Assembly: GCF_009708215.1 (NCBI RefSeq)
Contig: NZ_CP046175.1
Span: 3,472,001 to 3,536,000 of the forward strand
Reading direction: 5' to 3'
Source: Occultella kanbiaonis
Lineage (GTDB): Bacteria > Actinomycetota > Actinomycetes > Actinomycetales > Beutenbergiaceae
DNA: 64,000 nucleotides
In this document: positions 1 through 8,614 of the stretch, one piece after another
Numbering within the stretch: position 1 is the first letter of the stretch
How the letters are laid out: the number at the start of each line of letters is the position of its first letter
Program-made: the position numbers and the translations under genes
The notes under the pieces: generated by a model
Told to the model about the DNA's origin: nothing
Seen by the model: the letters and a program-made list of their open reading frames with translations, nothing else
The model's database searches: none

Positions 1-183
1 CTGCACCTGCCAGCCCGGGCGGGGCTGCTCGAGCGGGTATTCGCGCTGTGCCGCCGCGACCGAGGCCCCGACGGCGGTGGTGGAGCGGCCCTCCCCGGCG
101 GCGTCGGCCACCTCGAAGGCGGCCACCTTCGCGGCCGTGGTGCCGACGTCGAGGCCGATCAGCACCGGGAGAGCACCAACCAC
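1..183 (-). CDS. FGGY-family carbohydrate kinase, N-terminal fragment (runs off the left edge)
   Basis: This is the first ~61 codons of a sugar kinase of the FGGY family (xylulokinase/gluconokinase type), which phosphorylates a pentulose, hexulose or aldonate with ATP in the cytoplasm. The visible N-terminus reads VLIGLDVGTTAAKVAAFEV, the phosphate-1 loop (D-x-G-T-T-x-x-K) of this fold, followed by a region ending in EQPRPGWQVQ, which resembles the xxPGWxEQ segment of FGGY kinases. The chosen GTG start lies five bases after the stop of the dehydrogenase gene, and its AGGAG ribosome site sits inside that gene's last codons, so the two are translationally linked. The operon context suggests an intermediate of hexuronate or aldonate breakdown as substrate. 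The substrate cannot be fixed because the rest of the gene is outside the window. Confidence 0.85.
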   Translation of the reverse strand, partial: MVGALPVLIGLDVGTTAAKVAAFEVADAAGEGRSTTAVGASVAAAQREYPLEQPRPGWQVQ

Positions 184-188
184 CGGGG

Positions 189-1571
189 CTACTCCTGGAT
201 CGCCGCAGCCTGGGCGACGACGGCCGCGACCAGGTCCGCGTCCGCGCCCAGGTCCGCCTGGAGCGTGTTCAGGACCGCGGGCACGACGTCGTCAAGCTCG
301 CCCGCGTTCGCGGCGTCCTGCGCCGGGCCGGCGCCGGGGTCCTTGACCGGGGCACCGACGCCACGCAGGTGCAGCACCCACCCGGCGAGGGTGGTGGCCG
401 CACCCACCGGGACCCGCCCGGCGGCCCGCTCGGCGTTCAGGGTGGGCAGCGTGCGCACGGGAAGCTTCTGCGAGCCGTCGCTGGCGATCTGGGCGAGCAG
501 GTGCCGAACCCGCTCGTTGCGGTAACGGTCCAGGAGTGCGGCGCGGTAGGCGCTCACGTCCCCGACCGGCAGGCCGAGGTTGGCCTGCGCCTCGTCCCAG
601 AACTGCTCGACCCAGGCCAGGCAGCTGGGGTCCGCGATGGCCTGGTCGATCGTGGTGTGTCCGCGCACGCTGCCCACATAGGCCAGCTGGGAGTGCGAGC
701 CGTTGAGCAGCCAGAGCTTGCGCCGCTCGTGCGGGGCGACGTCGTCGACGACCTTCGCGCCGGCGTCCTCCCAGCGGGGCCGGCCGGCCGGGAACGCGCC
801 CGAGATGACCCATTCGCTGAAGGGCTCGGTCGGAACCGGGGACGCGTCGTCATAGCCACGCTCGGCGGCCACGTGCGCGCGGTCGTCGGTGGTCGTGGCC
901 GGGGTGATCCGGTCCACCATGGACGTCGCGAAGTCGACGTTCGCGTCGGTCCAGTCCACGAGGGACTCGTCGACGAGCGCCGCGAGCTCGGTGACAAGGG
1001 TGCGGGTGACCGAACCGTTCTCGGGCAGGTTGTCGCAGGACAGGATCGTCAGCGGACCGGCCCCGGCGGCCCGGCGGGCGAGCAGCCCGGCGACGAGCTT
1101 GGCCGGCATCGTGGTCACGGGCGAGCGTGGGTCCTCGCGCAGCGCCGAGACGTCGGCGAGCACCTCGGGGCGCCGGGCGTCGAGGTGGTCGCGCTCGCCG
1201 CGCACGTAGCCGTGCTCGGTGACAGTCATCGTGACGATGGCCAGCTCCGGGTCGGCCAGGTAGCCGAGGTAGGCGTCCTGCTCGGACGCGGCGTGCACGG
1301 CGGACAGCGAGCCGACCAGTTCGTAGGAGTCGCCCTCGCGGCCACGCACGACGAGCGTGTACAGGCCGTCCTGTGGGCTGAGCGCCTCCGCCTGATCGGG
1401 ACGGCGACCGGTGAAGGCCGCGATCCCCCACTCGGCGGCGTCCGGCGCGTGGTGGGTGTACCAGGCCTGGTGCGCGCGGTGGAAGTTGCCCACCCCCAGG
1501 TGCACGATGCGCACCGGCGCGGCGGCCGGCGTATCGGGCAGGGATCGGGACAGCCGAGGGGTCGCAGTCAC
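189..1571 (-). CDS. uxuB: mannitol dehydrogenase family oxidoreductase, probably fructuronate reductase
   Basis: Polyol/aldonate dehydrogenase of the long-chain mannitol dehydrogenase family, 460 aa. The best candidate reaction is NADH-dependent reduction of D-fructuronate to D-mannonate (EC 1.1.1.57). Visible family marks are the Rossmann start VHLGVGNFHRAHQA (residues 23-36), VTEHGY (117-122), SCDNLPENG (178-186), SMVDRITPAT (217-226) and the catalytic Lys285-x4-Asn290-x2-His293 in KLWLLNGSHS. It starts with GTG in a GTGA overlap with uxaC, so the isomerase product would be its substrate. The FGGY kinase follows five bases downstream. A mannitol, altronate or arabinitol dehydrogenase role is possible, because this family is not separable by eye; linkage to uxaC favours fructuronate. 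Regulation is expected from the LacI operator before uxaC. Confidence 0.85.
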   Translation of the reverse strand: MTATPRLSRSLPDTPAAAPVRIVHLGVGNFHRAHQAWYTHHAPDAAEWGIAAFTGRRPDQAEALSPQDGLYTLVVRGREGDSYELVGSLSAVHAASEQDAYLGYLADPELAIVTMTVTEHGYVRGERDHLDARRPEVLADVSALREDPRSPVTTMPAKLVAGLLARRAAGAGPLTILSCDNLPENGSVTRTLVTELAALVDESLVDWTDANVDFATSMVDRITPATTTDDRAHVAAERGYDDASPVPTEPFSEWVISGAFPAGRPRWEDAGAKVVDDVAPHERRKLWLLNGSHSQLAYVGSVRGHTTIDQAIADPSCLAWVEQFWDEAQANLGLPVGDVSAYRAALLDRYRNERVRHLLAQIASDGSQKLPVRTLPTLNAERAAGRVPVGAATTLAGWVLHLRGVGAPVKDPGAGPAQDAANAGELDDVVPAVLNTLQADLGADADLVAAVVAQAAAIQE

Positions 1572-2986
1572 AGCTTGAACACCTTTCGCGGGTTGTTCGC
1601 CACCAGGTCGGTGATGGCCTCGAACGCCTCATCCTCGGGCAGCCGGTGCTCGACGACCAACTTCGCGATGTATCCGGCGTCCAGGCGGCGGCTCATGTCG
1701 TGGCGGGCCGGGATGGAGCAGAACGCGCGGGTGTCGTCGATGAAGCCGGACGTGCGAGCGAACCCGGCGGTCTCGGTCACGGCGGCGCGGAACCGCTGGA
1801 TCGCCTCCGGTGCGTCGATGAACCACCACGGCACGCCCACGTACACGGACGGGTAGAACCCGGCCAGCGGCGCGATCTCGCGCGAGTAGACGGTCTCGTC
1901 GATGGTGAACAACACCAGGTGCAGGTTCGGGTGGGTCCCGTAGGCGTTCAACAGCGGCCGCAGCGCGTCGGTGTACTCGACCGCGATCGGGATGTCGCAG
2001 CCGACGTCGGCGCCGTAGGTCTCGAACGTCGGCGTGTGGTGGTTGCGCCGCACGCCCGGGTGGATCGTCATGACCAGGCCGTCCTCGCAGGACATCCGGG
2101 CCATCTCCGAGATCATGTGCCGGCGCAGCGCCGTGGCCTCGTCGTCGGTGACCGAGCCGGAGCGAGCGGCGGCGAAGATCCGTGTCGCCTCCTCGGTGCT
2201 GAGGATGTCGGTGCGGGCGTCGATGACGCCGTGGTCGGCCGAGACCGCACCGTGGGCGACGAAGTACCGACGGCGGTCCTCGAGTGCGGCGATGTAGCCG
2301 GCGTAGTCGCCGGTGTCGATCCCGGAGACCTCCCCGAGTCGGTCGACGTCGGCGTTCCAGGTGGCCAGCGAGGCGTCCAGGTACTTGTCCGGGCGGAACG
2401 TCGGGACCACTCGGCGCGTGAACGAGGCATCCTCGGCGAGCTGGGTGTGGGCGGACAGGTCGTCGCACGGGTCGTCCGTGGTGGCCATGACCGCGATGTC
2501 GAAGGCGTCCATCAATGCCCGCGGGCGGAACTCGGGGGTCGCGATCTTCGCGGCGATCTGGTCGTAGATCGCGTCGGCGTTCGCCTCGCTCGGACGCTCG
2601 GTGATGCCGAAGATCGGACCGAGCTCATCCTCGAACCAGTACCGCACCGGGGTGCCTCGGAAGGCGGACCAGTTCGTGCAGAGGATCCGGAACGCGGCGC
2701 GGGCGTCCTCGTCCGAGAGCGGCCCACGGCCGACCCCGAGGTCGGCCAGCGACGCCCCGTTCGCGTGCAGCATCCGGTTCACGTAGTGGTCCGGTGTGAT
2801 CAGCAGCGAGGTCGGGTCCCGGAACGGGACGTCCTGCGCGATCCACTGCGGCGGCACGTGACCGTGCGGGGAGATGATCGACAGGTCCTTGACCGAGTCG
2901 TAGAGCCGGCGTGCGACGGACCGCAGCGAGGGGTCCGCGGGCAGCAGTCGATCGGGGTGGACGTCAAGGGCGGCGGTGGCTGACAT
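1568..2986 (-). CDS. uxaC: uronate isomerase (glucuronate isomerase)
   Basis: Interconverts D-glucuronate and D-fructuronate (or D-galacturonate and D-tagaturonate), the first cytoplasmic step of hexuronate catabolism (EC 5.3.1.12). The 472-aa protein has the normal length for UxaC of the amidohydrolase superfamily. It shows HGH (His41, His43) in ISPHGHVPP, the family stretch MATTDDPCDDL, the RPDKYLD segment, and HPGVRRNHH. ATG at 2986 was chosen because a GAGG element lies 9 bases upstream; an in-frame ATG at 2995 abuts that element and is less likely. The gene follows lacI on the same strand, with a GGCAA-N4-TTGCC operator in the gap, and overlaps uxuB by GTGA. Mannonate dehydratase (uxuA) and KDG kinase, needed to finish the route, are not in the window. 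Confidence 0.93.
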   Translation of the reverse strand: MSATAALDVHPDRLLPADPSLRSVARRLYDSVKDLSIISPHGHVPPQWIAQDVPFRDPTSLLITPDHYVNRMLHANGASLADLGVGRGPLSDEDARAAFRILCTNWSAFRGTPVRYWFEDELGPIFGITERPSEANADAIYDQIAAKIATPEFRPRALMDAFDIAVMATTDDPCDDLSAHTQLAEDASFTRRVVPTFRPDKYLDASLATWNADVDRLGEVSGIDTGDYAGYIAALEDRRRYFVAHGAVSADHGVIDARTDILSTEEATRIFAAARSGSVTDDEATALRRHMISEMARMSCEDGLVMTIHPGVRRNHHTPTFETYGADVGCDIPIAVEYTDALRPLLNAYGTHPNLHLVLFTIDETVYSREIAPLAGFYPSVYVGVPWWFIDAPEAIQRFRAAVTETAGFARTSGFIDDTRAFCSIPARHDMSRRLDAGYIAKLVVEHRLPEDEAFEAITDLVANNPRKVFKL

Positions 2987-3019
2987 GGGCCCCATCCTCG
3001 CGGACCGACCGCCCGCGCT

Positions 3020-3033
3020 GGCAACCCGTTGCC
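3020..3033. promoter_or_regulatory. LacI-type operator before uxaC (GGCAA-N4-TTGCC)
   Basis: The 14-bp inverted repeat GGCAACCCGTTGCC lies between lacI and uxaC, 33 bp upstream of the uxaC start. The same arms with a different centre occur at 4087-4100 over the lacI promoter. An extra half-site TTGCC follows at 3039-3043. A shared symmetric site beside a LacI gene is strong circumstantial evidence that it is this regulator's operator; binding itself is inferred. Confidence 0.7.
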
Positions 3034-3051
3034 ACGTGTTGCCGCAGGGCG

Positions 3052-4056
3052 TCACTCGGGAGCGATCGTGGACTCCCGCACGACGAGCTTGGTGGGCAGC
3101 ACCACGGCCTCGGTTGCCCGGGCCTGGGCCCCGCGCGAGATCGCCAGCACGTTGCGGGCCGCGGTCACGCCGAGCGAGTGCAGCGGCGCGGCGACCGTGG
3201 TCAGCGCGGGGGTGACGAGCTCGGCCATGTTGGAGTTGTCGAAGCCGATCACACTCACGTCCCGCGGCACCTGCCCGCCCATGGCCCGCACCCCGCGCAT
3301 GAAGCCGATGGCCATCTGGTCGTTGTAGGCGACGACCGCGGTGGTGCGCTGGCGGCCCCACTCGGCCGCAGCCGCCACGCCGCCGTTGACGGTCGGCGCG
3401 AACGGCCCGACCCGCCGGACCCGCAGCTCGAGCTCCATCGCGGCCTCGCGCAGGCTGCGCCACCGCATCCCGTCGGCCCAGGACGCCTCCGGGCCGGCGA
3501 GGTAGCAGATCTGTTCGTGGCCGAGCTCGCCGAGGTGCTCGGCCGCGCGGCGCATCCCGCGCAGGTTGTCGGTGACCACGCTGGGCACCCCGGTGACCAC
3601 CCGGTTCAGGACGATCACCGGCTTGACCTTCGCGATCTGGCGGATCGCCGAGTCCGACATCCGTGAGCTCGTCAGCACGATCCCGTCCACCGTGGACAGG
3701 GCCCGCTCCAGCACGGCCCGTTCCCGCTCCGCGGACTCCTGCGTCTCGGCGAGCAGCATCGTGTAGCCGGCCTCATAGGCGGCGAGCTCGGCGCCGCGGA
3801 CCACCTCGAAGAACACCGGGTTGGTCACGTCCGCGAGGATCACGGCGATCATCGACGTGCGGGTGGTGGACAGTGCGCGGGCCTGCGGGTTCGCCCGGTA
3901 CCCGAGTTCGACGGCGACCGCGCGGATCCGTTCGGCCGTCTCGGCGTTGACGCGACCGGGTCGCGAGAACGCGCGTGAGACGGTGGACGGCGCCACCCCT
4001 GCGGCTTTGGCGACGTCATAGATCGTGGTGGATCTGCCTCCCGGCGGCGCTGCCAC
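3052..4056 (-). CDS. LacI family transcriptional repressor of the uronate locus
   Basis: A 334-aa LacI/GalR regulator. The N-terminal helix-turn-helix reads YDVAKAAGVAPSTVSRAFSRPG (about residues 13-34), followed by the hinge NPQARALSTTRT. A periplasmic-binding-protein-like effector domain begins at MIAVILADVTNPVF and ends near LVVRESTIAPE. The GTG start coincides with the expected transcription start of a TTGCCA-17-TAGACT promoter, so the mRNA is probably leaderless. The operator overlaps the -35 element, which implies autoregulation and joint control of the divergent isomerase gene. The effector is unknown; the neighbours (uxaC, uxuB, a sugar kinase) suggest a uronate or a uronate-derived intermediate. 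Confidence 0.9.
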   Translation of the reverse strand: MAAPPGGRSTTIYDVAKAAGVAPSTVSRAFSRPGRVNAETAERIRAVAVELGYRANPQARALSTTRTSMIAVILADVTNPVFFEVVRGAELAAYEAGYTMLLAETQESAERERAVLERALSTVDGIVLTSSRMSDSAIRQIAKVKPVIVLNRVVTGVPSVVTDNLRGMRRAAEHLGELGHEQICYLAGPEASWADGMRWRSLREAAMELELRVRRVGPFAPTVNGGVAAAAEWGRQRTTAVVAYNDQMAIGFMRGVRAMGGQVPRDVSVIGFDNSNMAELVTPALTTVAAPLHSLGVTAARNVLAISRGAQARATEAVVLPTKLVVRESTIAPE

Positions 4057-4062
4057 GCGGCG

Positions 4063-4091
4063 AGTCTAAGAGGAACTGCAACAAGTGGCAA
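4063..4091 (-). promoter_or_regulatory. lacI promoter (leaderless)
   Basis: On the minus strand -35 TTGCCA (4086-4091) and -10 TAGACT (4063-4068) are separated by 17 bp. The expected transcription start falls on the GTG start codon at 4056, and no ribosome site precedes that codon. The -35 element is embedded in the operator at 4087-4100. Confidence 0.6.
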
Positions 4092-4100
4092 CCGCTTGCC
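4087..4100. promoter_or_regulatory. LacI-type operator in the divergent lacI / isomerase region
   Basis: GGCAACCGCTTGCC has the same GGCAA and TTGCC arms and 4-bp spacing as the site before uxaC at 3020-3033. It overlaps the lacI -35 box and lies about 100 bp upstream of the divergent TIM-barrel gene, so one site could control both directions. Confidence 0.7.
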
Positions 4101-4200
4101 GTCCCAGGGCCCCGCTGACTGAATTGAGCAATCGGATGCAGACGCGCCCCGACGTCGACGTCCCCCGCCCGTACCGCCACCTCGACCAGGAGCGATGACC

Positions 4201-5028
4201 ATGTGGACCCTGTCCGGATTCTCCGATGAGATCTCACCCGACCTCGAACTGCAGGCCTCGACTGCGACCGGCCTCGGACTGACGCACATCGAGTTCCGCA
4301 GCGCGTGGAACACGAACGTGCTCGATCTGGACGCCGATCAGCTCGCCGAGGCGAAGCGGATCCTGGACGCACACGGCCTCAAGGTCTCCAGCATCGGCTC
4401 CCCGATCGGGAAGATCTTCATCGACGAGGACTTCGCGCCACACCTGGACCGGATGCGCCACGCGGCGGACGTCGCCAAGCACTTCGGCGCGCCGTACATC
4501 CGGATCTTCTCGTTCTTCCTGCGCCCGGACACCGACCCCGCGGCAGTGCGTGAGGAGGTCATCAACCGGATGCGCGCCCTGGCCGAGGTGGCCGCCGAGG
4601 CCGACGTGGTGCTGCTGCACGAGAACGAGAAGGAGATCTACGGGGACATCCCCGAGCGCTGCCTCGACATCGTGGAGACCGTGGACTCGCCGAACCTCCG
4701 CCTGGCCTGGGACTCGGCGAACTTCGTGCAGGTGGGGGTGCGCCCGTTCAGCGAGGGCTACGCGATGCTGCGCCCGCACCTGGCCTACATCCAGATCAAG
4801 GACGCCCACCTCGCCGACGGGCAGGTGGTGCCGGCCGGCCGCGGCGACGGTGAGCTCCTCGACACCGTCCGCGCGCTGCGGGGGGACGGCTTCGACGGGT
4901 TCTTCTCCCTCGAGCCGCACCTGAGCGTGACGCACAGCCTCGGCGGCTTCTCGGGTCCCGAACTCTTCACCGAGGCATGGCAGGCTTTCACGGACATGCT
5001 CAAGGCCGAAGAGATCCCCTTCGCCTGA
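4201..5028 (+). CDS. sugar phosphate isomerase/epimerase family protein (TIM barrel)
   Basis: Xylose-isomerase-like TIM-barrel protein of 275 aa (AP endonuclease 2 superfamily), a metal-dependent isomerase or epimerase acting on sugars or keto-sugars. Visible marks are GLTHIEFRSAW near the start, LLHENEKEIYG with a metal-ligand Glu, LAWDSANFVQVGV, IKDAHLADGQVVPAGRGDGE, and the C-terminal FFSLEPHL with another ligand Glu. The second of two in-frame ATGs (4195, 4201) is chosen because AGGAG at 4188-4192 gives 8 bp spacing to 4201 but only 2 bp to 4195. It lies 36 bp before a Gfo/Idh/MocA dehydrogenase, a pairing seen in oxidise-epimerise-reduce routes for glycosides and inositols. The exact substrate is unknown. 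The LacI operator upstream suggests co-regulation with the uronate genes. Confidence 0.82.
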   Translation: MWTLSGFSDEISPDLELQASTATGLGLTHIEFRSAWNTNVLDLDADQLAEAKRILDAHGLKVSSIGSPIGKIFIDEDFAPHLDRMRHAADVAKHFGAPYIRIFSFFLRPDTDPAAVREEVINRMRALAEVAAEADVVLLHENEKEIYGDIPERCLDIVETVDSPNLRLAWDSANFVQVGVRPFSEGYAMLRPHLAYIQIKDAHLADGQVVPAGRGDGELLDTVRALRGDGFDGFFSLEPHLSVTHSLGGFSGPELFTEAWQAFTDMLKAEEIPFA

Positions 5029-5064
5029 GCCCGCGTACCACCTACTCTCGTCAGGAGAACCCCT

Positions 5065-6093
5065 GTGCCAACGGCGGCAGTCATCGGCTGTGGTGACATC
5101 TCGATCGTCCATCTCGAAGCCATCTCCTCCCTCGGTGCCGACCTCGTCGCCGTCGCGGACACCGATCCCGAGCTGGCCCGGGCCACCGGCGCCCGCCTCG
5201 GCGTGCCGGCGTTCACCGACCACCGCCAGCTGCTGGCCGAGGTCCGCCCGGACGTCGTGCACGTGTGCACGCCGCACGATCAGCACGTGAGCGTCGCCCT
5301 CGACGCGATCGAGGCTGGCGTGCACGTGATCACCGAGAAGCCGCTGGCGCACACGATCGCCGAGGGCGAGCGGCTCGTCGCCGCCGCCGAGGGCGCACCG
5401 GTCAAGGTGGCCGTCTGCCTGCAGAACCGGTACAACGCCCCGAACGCCCGCATGAAGGAACTGCTCGACTCCGGTGAGCTCGGCGCCGTGCAGGGTGCCT
5501 CCGCGGGTGTCTACTGGCACCGCAATGCCGCCTACTACGAGGCCAAGCCGTGGCGGGCCACCTGGGCGCGCAGCGGCGGCGGCCTGCTGATCAACCAGGC
5601 CATCCACACCGTGGACCTGCTCCAGTGGCTGCTCGGCGACGTCGAGCAGGTACGCGGCCACGCCGCCACCCACGTGCTCGGTGACTCGATCGAGGTCGAG
5701 GACACCGCCGAGTTGATCCTGGACCACTCCGGCGGCGCCCGGTCCGTCATGTTCGCCACGAACGCGCACTCGGTGAACGCCCCGGTGTTCGTCGAGGTGC
5801 TCACCGAGCGCGCGACCCTGACGATGCGTGGCGACCTGCGGGTGCAGTACACCGACGGCCGCACCGAGCATGTCGCCGAGCGCATCGCCACCTCGAGCGG
5901 TCGCGCCTACTGGGGCATCTCCCACGAACTGCTCATCGGCGACTTCTACGACACGCTCGACGACCCGGAGCCGTTCTGGATCTCGCCGGCCGAGGCCGCG
6001 AAGTCCCTGGCGATCCTGAAGAGCATCTACGCGCAGTCCCCTGACCTCGGCGCGCCGGCCGAGTCCGTCGCGCTCCCCGTGGGCGCGCGCTGA
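5065..6093 (+). CDS. Gfo/Idh/MocA family NAD(P)-dependent oxidoreductase
   Basis: A 342-aa sugar dehydrogenase or oxidoreductase. The N-terminal Rossmann fold opens AAVIGCGDISIVHLEAI, and the acidic AVADTDPELA end of strand beta-2 suggests NAD(H). The catalytic EKPLAH motif is present, and the second domain carries GGGLLINQAIHTVDLLQWL, with the Asp/His pair typical of the family. The GTG start has AGGAG seven bases upstream. It follows the TIM-barrel isomerase by 36 bp in the same direction and probably shares its transcript. The pair is consistent with oxidation and epimerisation of a sugar or sugar acid; the substrate is not determinable here. Confidence 0.88.
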   Translation: MPTAAVIGCGDISIVHLEAISSLGADLVAVADTDPELARATGARLGVPAFTDHRQLLAEVRPDVVHVCTPHDQHVSVALDAIEAGVHVITEKPLAHTIAEGERLVAAAEGAPVKVAVCLQNRYNAPNARMKELLDSGELGAVQGASAGVYWHRNAAYYEAKPWRATWARSGGGLLINQAIHTVDLLQWLLGDVEQVRGHAATHVLGDSIEVEDTAELILDHSGGARSVMFATNAHSVNAPVFVEVLTERATLTMRGDLRVQYTDGRTEHVAERIATSSGRAYWGISHELLIGDFYDTLDDPEPFWISPAEAAKSLAILKSIYAQSPDLGAPAESVALPVGAR

Positions 6094-6298
6094 CGCCGAC
6101 CGCCACTCCACGCCGGACCTGACGCCGACCGCCCAGCCGCCGGCCCCGCCGTCGGCCCGTCCGGCGGAGCGCAGCCGTGCGGAACCTGAGACAGCCGCGC
6201 CCCGGCACCGGCGTCGTGGCACGATCTAGACCATCCGCCGAGCCCGCCGCGCCGGGCCGGCCCGAACCTCAACCACATCCATCCGGAAGGACACCAAG

Positions 6299-7744
6299 AT
6301 GAGCTCGTCCCCCACCGCCACCGCACAGGTCGGCGTCGTCGGACTGGCGGTCATGGGCCGCAACCTGGCGCGCAACTTCGCCAACCACGGGCACACCGTG
6401 GCCCTGTACAACCGAACCCAGGCGCGCACCGACGACCTGATCGCGGCCCACGGCAGCGACGGCAACTTCGTCCCCGCCACCTCCGTCGAGGAGTTCGTGG
6501 CCAGCCTCGAGCGCCCGCGCCGGATCATCCTGATGGTCCAGGCCGGCGCCGGCACCGACGCCTCCATCGACTCGCTGCTGCCCCACCTCGAGGAGGGCGA
6601 CATCGTCGTCGACGGCGGCAACGCCAACTACGAGGACACCCGGGTCCGCGAGGAGAAGCTGCGTGCGCGCGGGCTGCACTTCTTCGGAGTCGGCATCTCC
6701 GGCGGTGAGGAGGGCGCGCTGAACGGCCCCTCGATCATGCCGGGTGGCTCCAAGGAGGGCTACGCCCAGATCGGGCCGCTCCTGGAGGACATCTCCGCCA
6801 AGTACGACGGCGAGCCCTGCTGCGCCTACATCGGCCCGGACGGCGCCGGTCACTTCGTCAAGATGGTGCACAACGGCATCGAGTACGCCGACATGCAGTT
6901 CATCGCCGAGGCCTACGACGTGCTCAAGGCCGCGGGCCTGGACACGAAGGCGATCTCGGACGCGTTCCGCGAGTGGAACACCGGTGACCTCGATTCGTTC
7001 CTGATCGAGATCACCTCCGAGGTGCTCGACCAGGTGGACGCCAAGACCGGCAAGGCACTCGTCGACGTCATCAAGGACGCCGCCGGGCAGAAGGGCACCG
7101 GCCGCTGGACCGTGCAGAACGCCCTCGAGCTCGGGGTGCCGGTGAACACGATCGCCGAGTCCGTGTTCGCCCGGTCCGTCTCCGGGCACACGGACCTGCG
7201 CGCCGCTGCCCAGGCCAACCTGTCCGGTCCGGACCAGACGTTCACGCCCGACGACGTCGCCACCCTGATCGAGGACGTGCGCCAGGCGCTGTGGGCGTCC
7301 AAGGTGATCGCGTACGCGCAGGGCCTTGACCTCATCCGCACCGGCAGCCTGCAGTACGGCTGGGACATCGACGTGGCCGAGGTCGCCAAGATCTGGCGCG
7401 CCGGCTGTATCATCCGGGCCCGCCTGCTCGAGCGCATCCGCTCCGAGTACGCCGCCGGGAACCTGCCGACGCTGCTCGCCGCGCCGAGCATCAGCGAGGG
7501 CCTGGCGAACGCCCAGAAGGGCTGGCGCCGGGTGGTCGCCGACGCGACGCTGGCCGGGGTGCCGGTGCCGGGCTTCGCGAGCGCCGTGTCCTACTACGAC
7601 TCGGTCCGGGCGGAGCGACTGCCCGCCTCCCTGATCCAGGGGCTGCGGGACTTCTTCGGTGCGCACACCTACCAGCGCGTCGACGTCGAGGGCACGTTCC
7701 ACACCGAGTGGTCCGCGGACCGCTCGGAGACCAAGGAAGCCTGA
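6299..7744 (+). CDS. gnd: 6-phosphogluconate dehydrogenase, decarboxylating
   Basis: Oxidatively decarboxylates 6-phosphogluconate to ribulose 5-phosphate in the pentose phosphate pathway (EC 1.1.1.44). The 481-aa length matches the long dimeric class. Visible marks are VGLAVMGRNLARNFANHG (residues 14-31), NRTQ at the end of beta-2 (an Arg that favours NADP), VDGGNANYEDT, GVGISGGEEGA, KMVHNGIEYADMQ with the catalytic Lys and substrate-binding residues, and GQKGTGRWT. GGAAGG lies ahead of the ATG. The 205-bp upstream gap carries a 15-bp direct repeat (6090-6104 and 6119-6133). larE begins three bases after the stop, so gnd heads a gnd-larE-larB transcript. The link between the two functions is not obvious. 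Confidence 0.96.
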   Translation: MSSSPTATAQVGVVGLAVMGRNLARNFANHGHTVALYNRTQARTDDLIAAHGSDGNFVPATSVEEFVASLERPRRIILMVQAGAGTDASIDSLLPHLEEGDIVVDGGNANYEDTRVREEKLRARGLHFFGVGISGGEEGALNGPSIMPGGSKEGYAQIGPLLEDISAKYDGEPCCAYIGPDGAGHFVKMVHNGIEYADMQFIAEAYDVLKAAGLDTKAISDAFREWNTGDLDSFLIEITSEVLDQVDAKTGKALVDVIKDAAGQKGTGRWTVQNALELGVPVNTIAESVFARSVSGHTDLRAAAQANLSGPDQTFTPDDVATLIEDVRQALWASKVIAYAQGLDLIRTGSLQYGWDIDVAEVAKIWRAGCIIRARLLERIRSEYAAGNLPTLLAAPSISEGLANAQKGWRRVVADATLAGVPVPGFASAVSYYDSVRAERLPASLIQGLRDFFGAHTYQRVDVEGTFHTEWSADRSETKEA

Positions 7745-7747
7745 CCG

Positions 7748-8614
7748 ATGGGGCACGGGCCCACGCTGAGCATCCTCACACCGGGCCAGATCGTGGCCGG
7801 CGCACAGCGGGTCCGTGCCCTGATGGAAGGCACCGGACCGCTCGGGGTCGCCTACTCCGGCGGCGTGGACTCCACGGTGCTGCTCGCCCTGGCGGTGCAG
7901 GCCCTCGGCGCCGACGACGTGGTCGCGATCCTCGGCATCTCGCCGAGCCTCGCGGCCGACGAGCGGACAGCGGCCCACGAGGTGGCGGACGTCATCGGTG
8001 CGCGGGTGGTCGAGGTGCACACGCACGAGGGTGAGAACCCCGACTACCAGCGCAACGACGTCGACCGTTGCTTCTTCTGCAAGGACGAGCTGTTCAACCG
8101 GATCTCGGACGAGGTGGTGGCCGAGCACGGCCTGGTGAGCGTCGCGTACGGCGAGAACGCCGACGACGCGAAGCGGCCGGACCGGCCCGGCGCCAAGGCC
8201 GCGACGAACCACCGGGTGCTGCGCCCCCTCGCCGAGGCGGGCGTCGACAAGGCGATGGTGCGGGCGATCGCCCGGTCCCTCGGCCTGCCGAACGCGGACA
8301 AGCCCGCGGCCCCGTGCCTGGCCTCGCGGATCCCACACCACCAGGAGGTCACCCCGGCCAAGCTGGGGCAGATCGAGACCGTCGAGGCCGGCCTGCGCCG
8401 GCTCGGGTTCGCCGACTCCCGGGTGCGCCATCACGGCGAGATCGCCCGGATCGAGCTGCTCACCGAGGACATTCCACGAGCGGCCGAGCCCGGGCTGCGC
8501 GAGCAGATCCAGACCCTCGTCACCGGCGCCGGGTTCGCCTTCGCCGCCGTGGACCTCAAGGGGATCCAGTCCGGCGCGTTCACGATGGCACTGGTCGAGG
8601 GCCGCGGTGTCTGA
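7748..8614 (+). CDS. larE: LarE, ATP-dependent sulfur transferase for nickel-pincer cofactor
   Basis: LarE adenylates the carboxyl groups of pyridinium biscarboxylate and converts them to thiocarboxylates, making the nickel-pincer nucleotide used by LarA-type racemases and epimerases. The 288-aa protein has the PP-loop SGGVDS (residues 37-42) and the conserved PCLASRIP segment (Cys190). It also has CFFC (Cys108, Cys111). As I recall, sacrificial LarE uses only the Cys equivalent to Cys190, whereas iron-sulfur LarE proteins have three clustered cysteines; this pattern fits the catalytic [4Fe-4S]-type enzyme. It follows gnd by three bases and overlaps larB by eight. No larC or larA is in the window. 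Confidence 0.9.
   Translation: MGHGPTLSILTPGQIVAGAQRVRALMEGTGPLGVAYSGGVDSTVLLALAVQALGADDVVAILGISPSLAADERTAAHEVADVIGARVVEVHTHEGENPDYQRNDVDRCFFCKDELFNRISDEVVAEHGLVSVAYGENADDAKRPDRPGAKAATNHRVLRPLAEAGVDKAMVRAIARSLGLPNADKPAAPCLASRIPHHQEVTPAKLGQIETVEAGLRRLGFADSRVRHHGEIARIELLTEDIPRAAEPGLREQIQTLVTGAGFAFAAVDLKGIQSGAFTMALVEGRGV

Noticed and set aside
2987-3463. N-terminal extension of uxaC to 3463
   Set aside because: It would lie inside lacI on the same strand and lacks homology; the UxaC family length fits the ATG at 2986.
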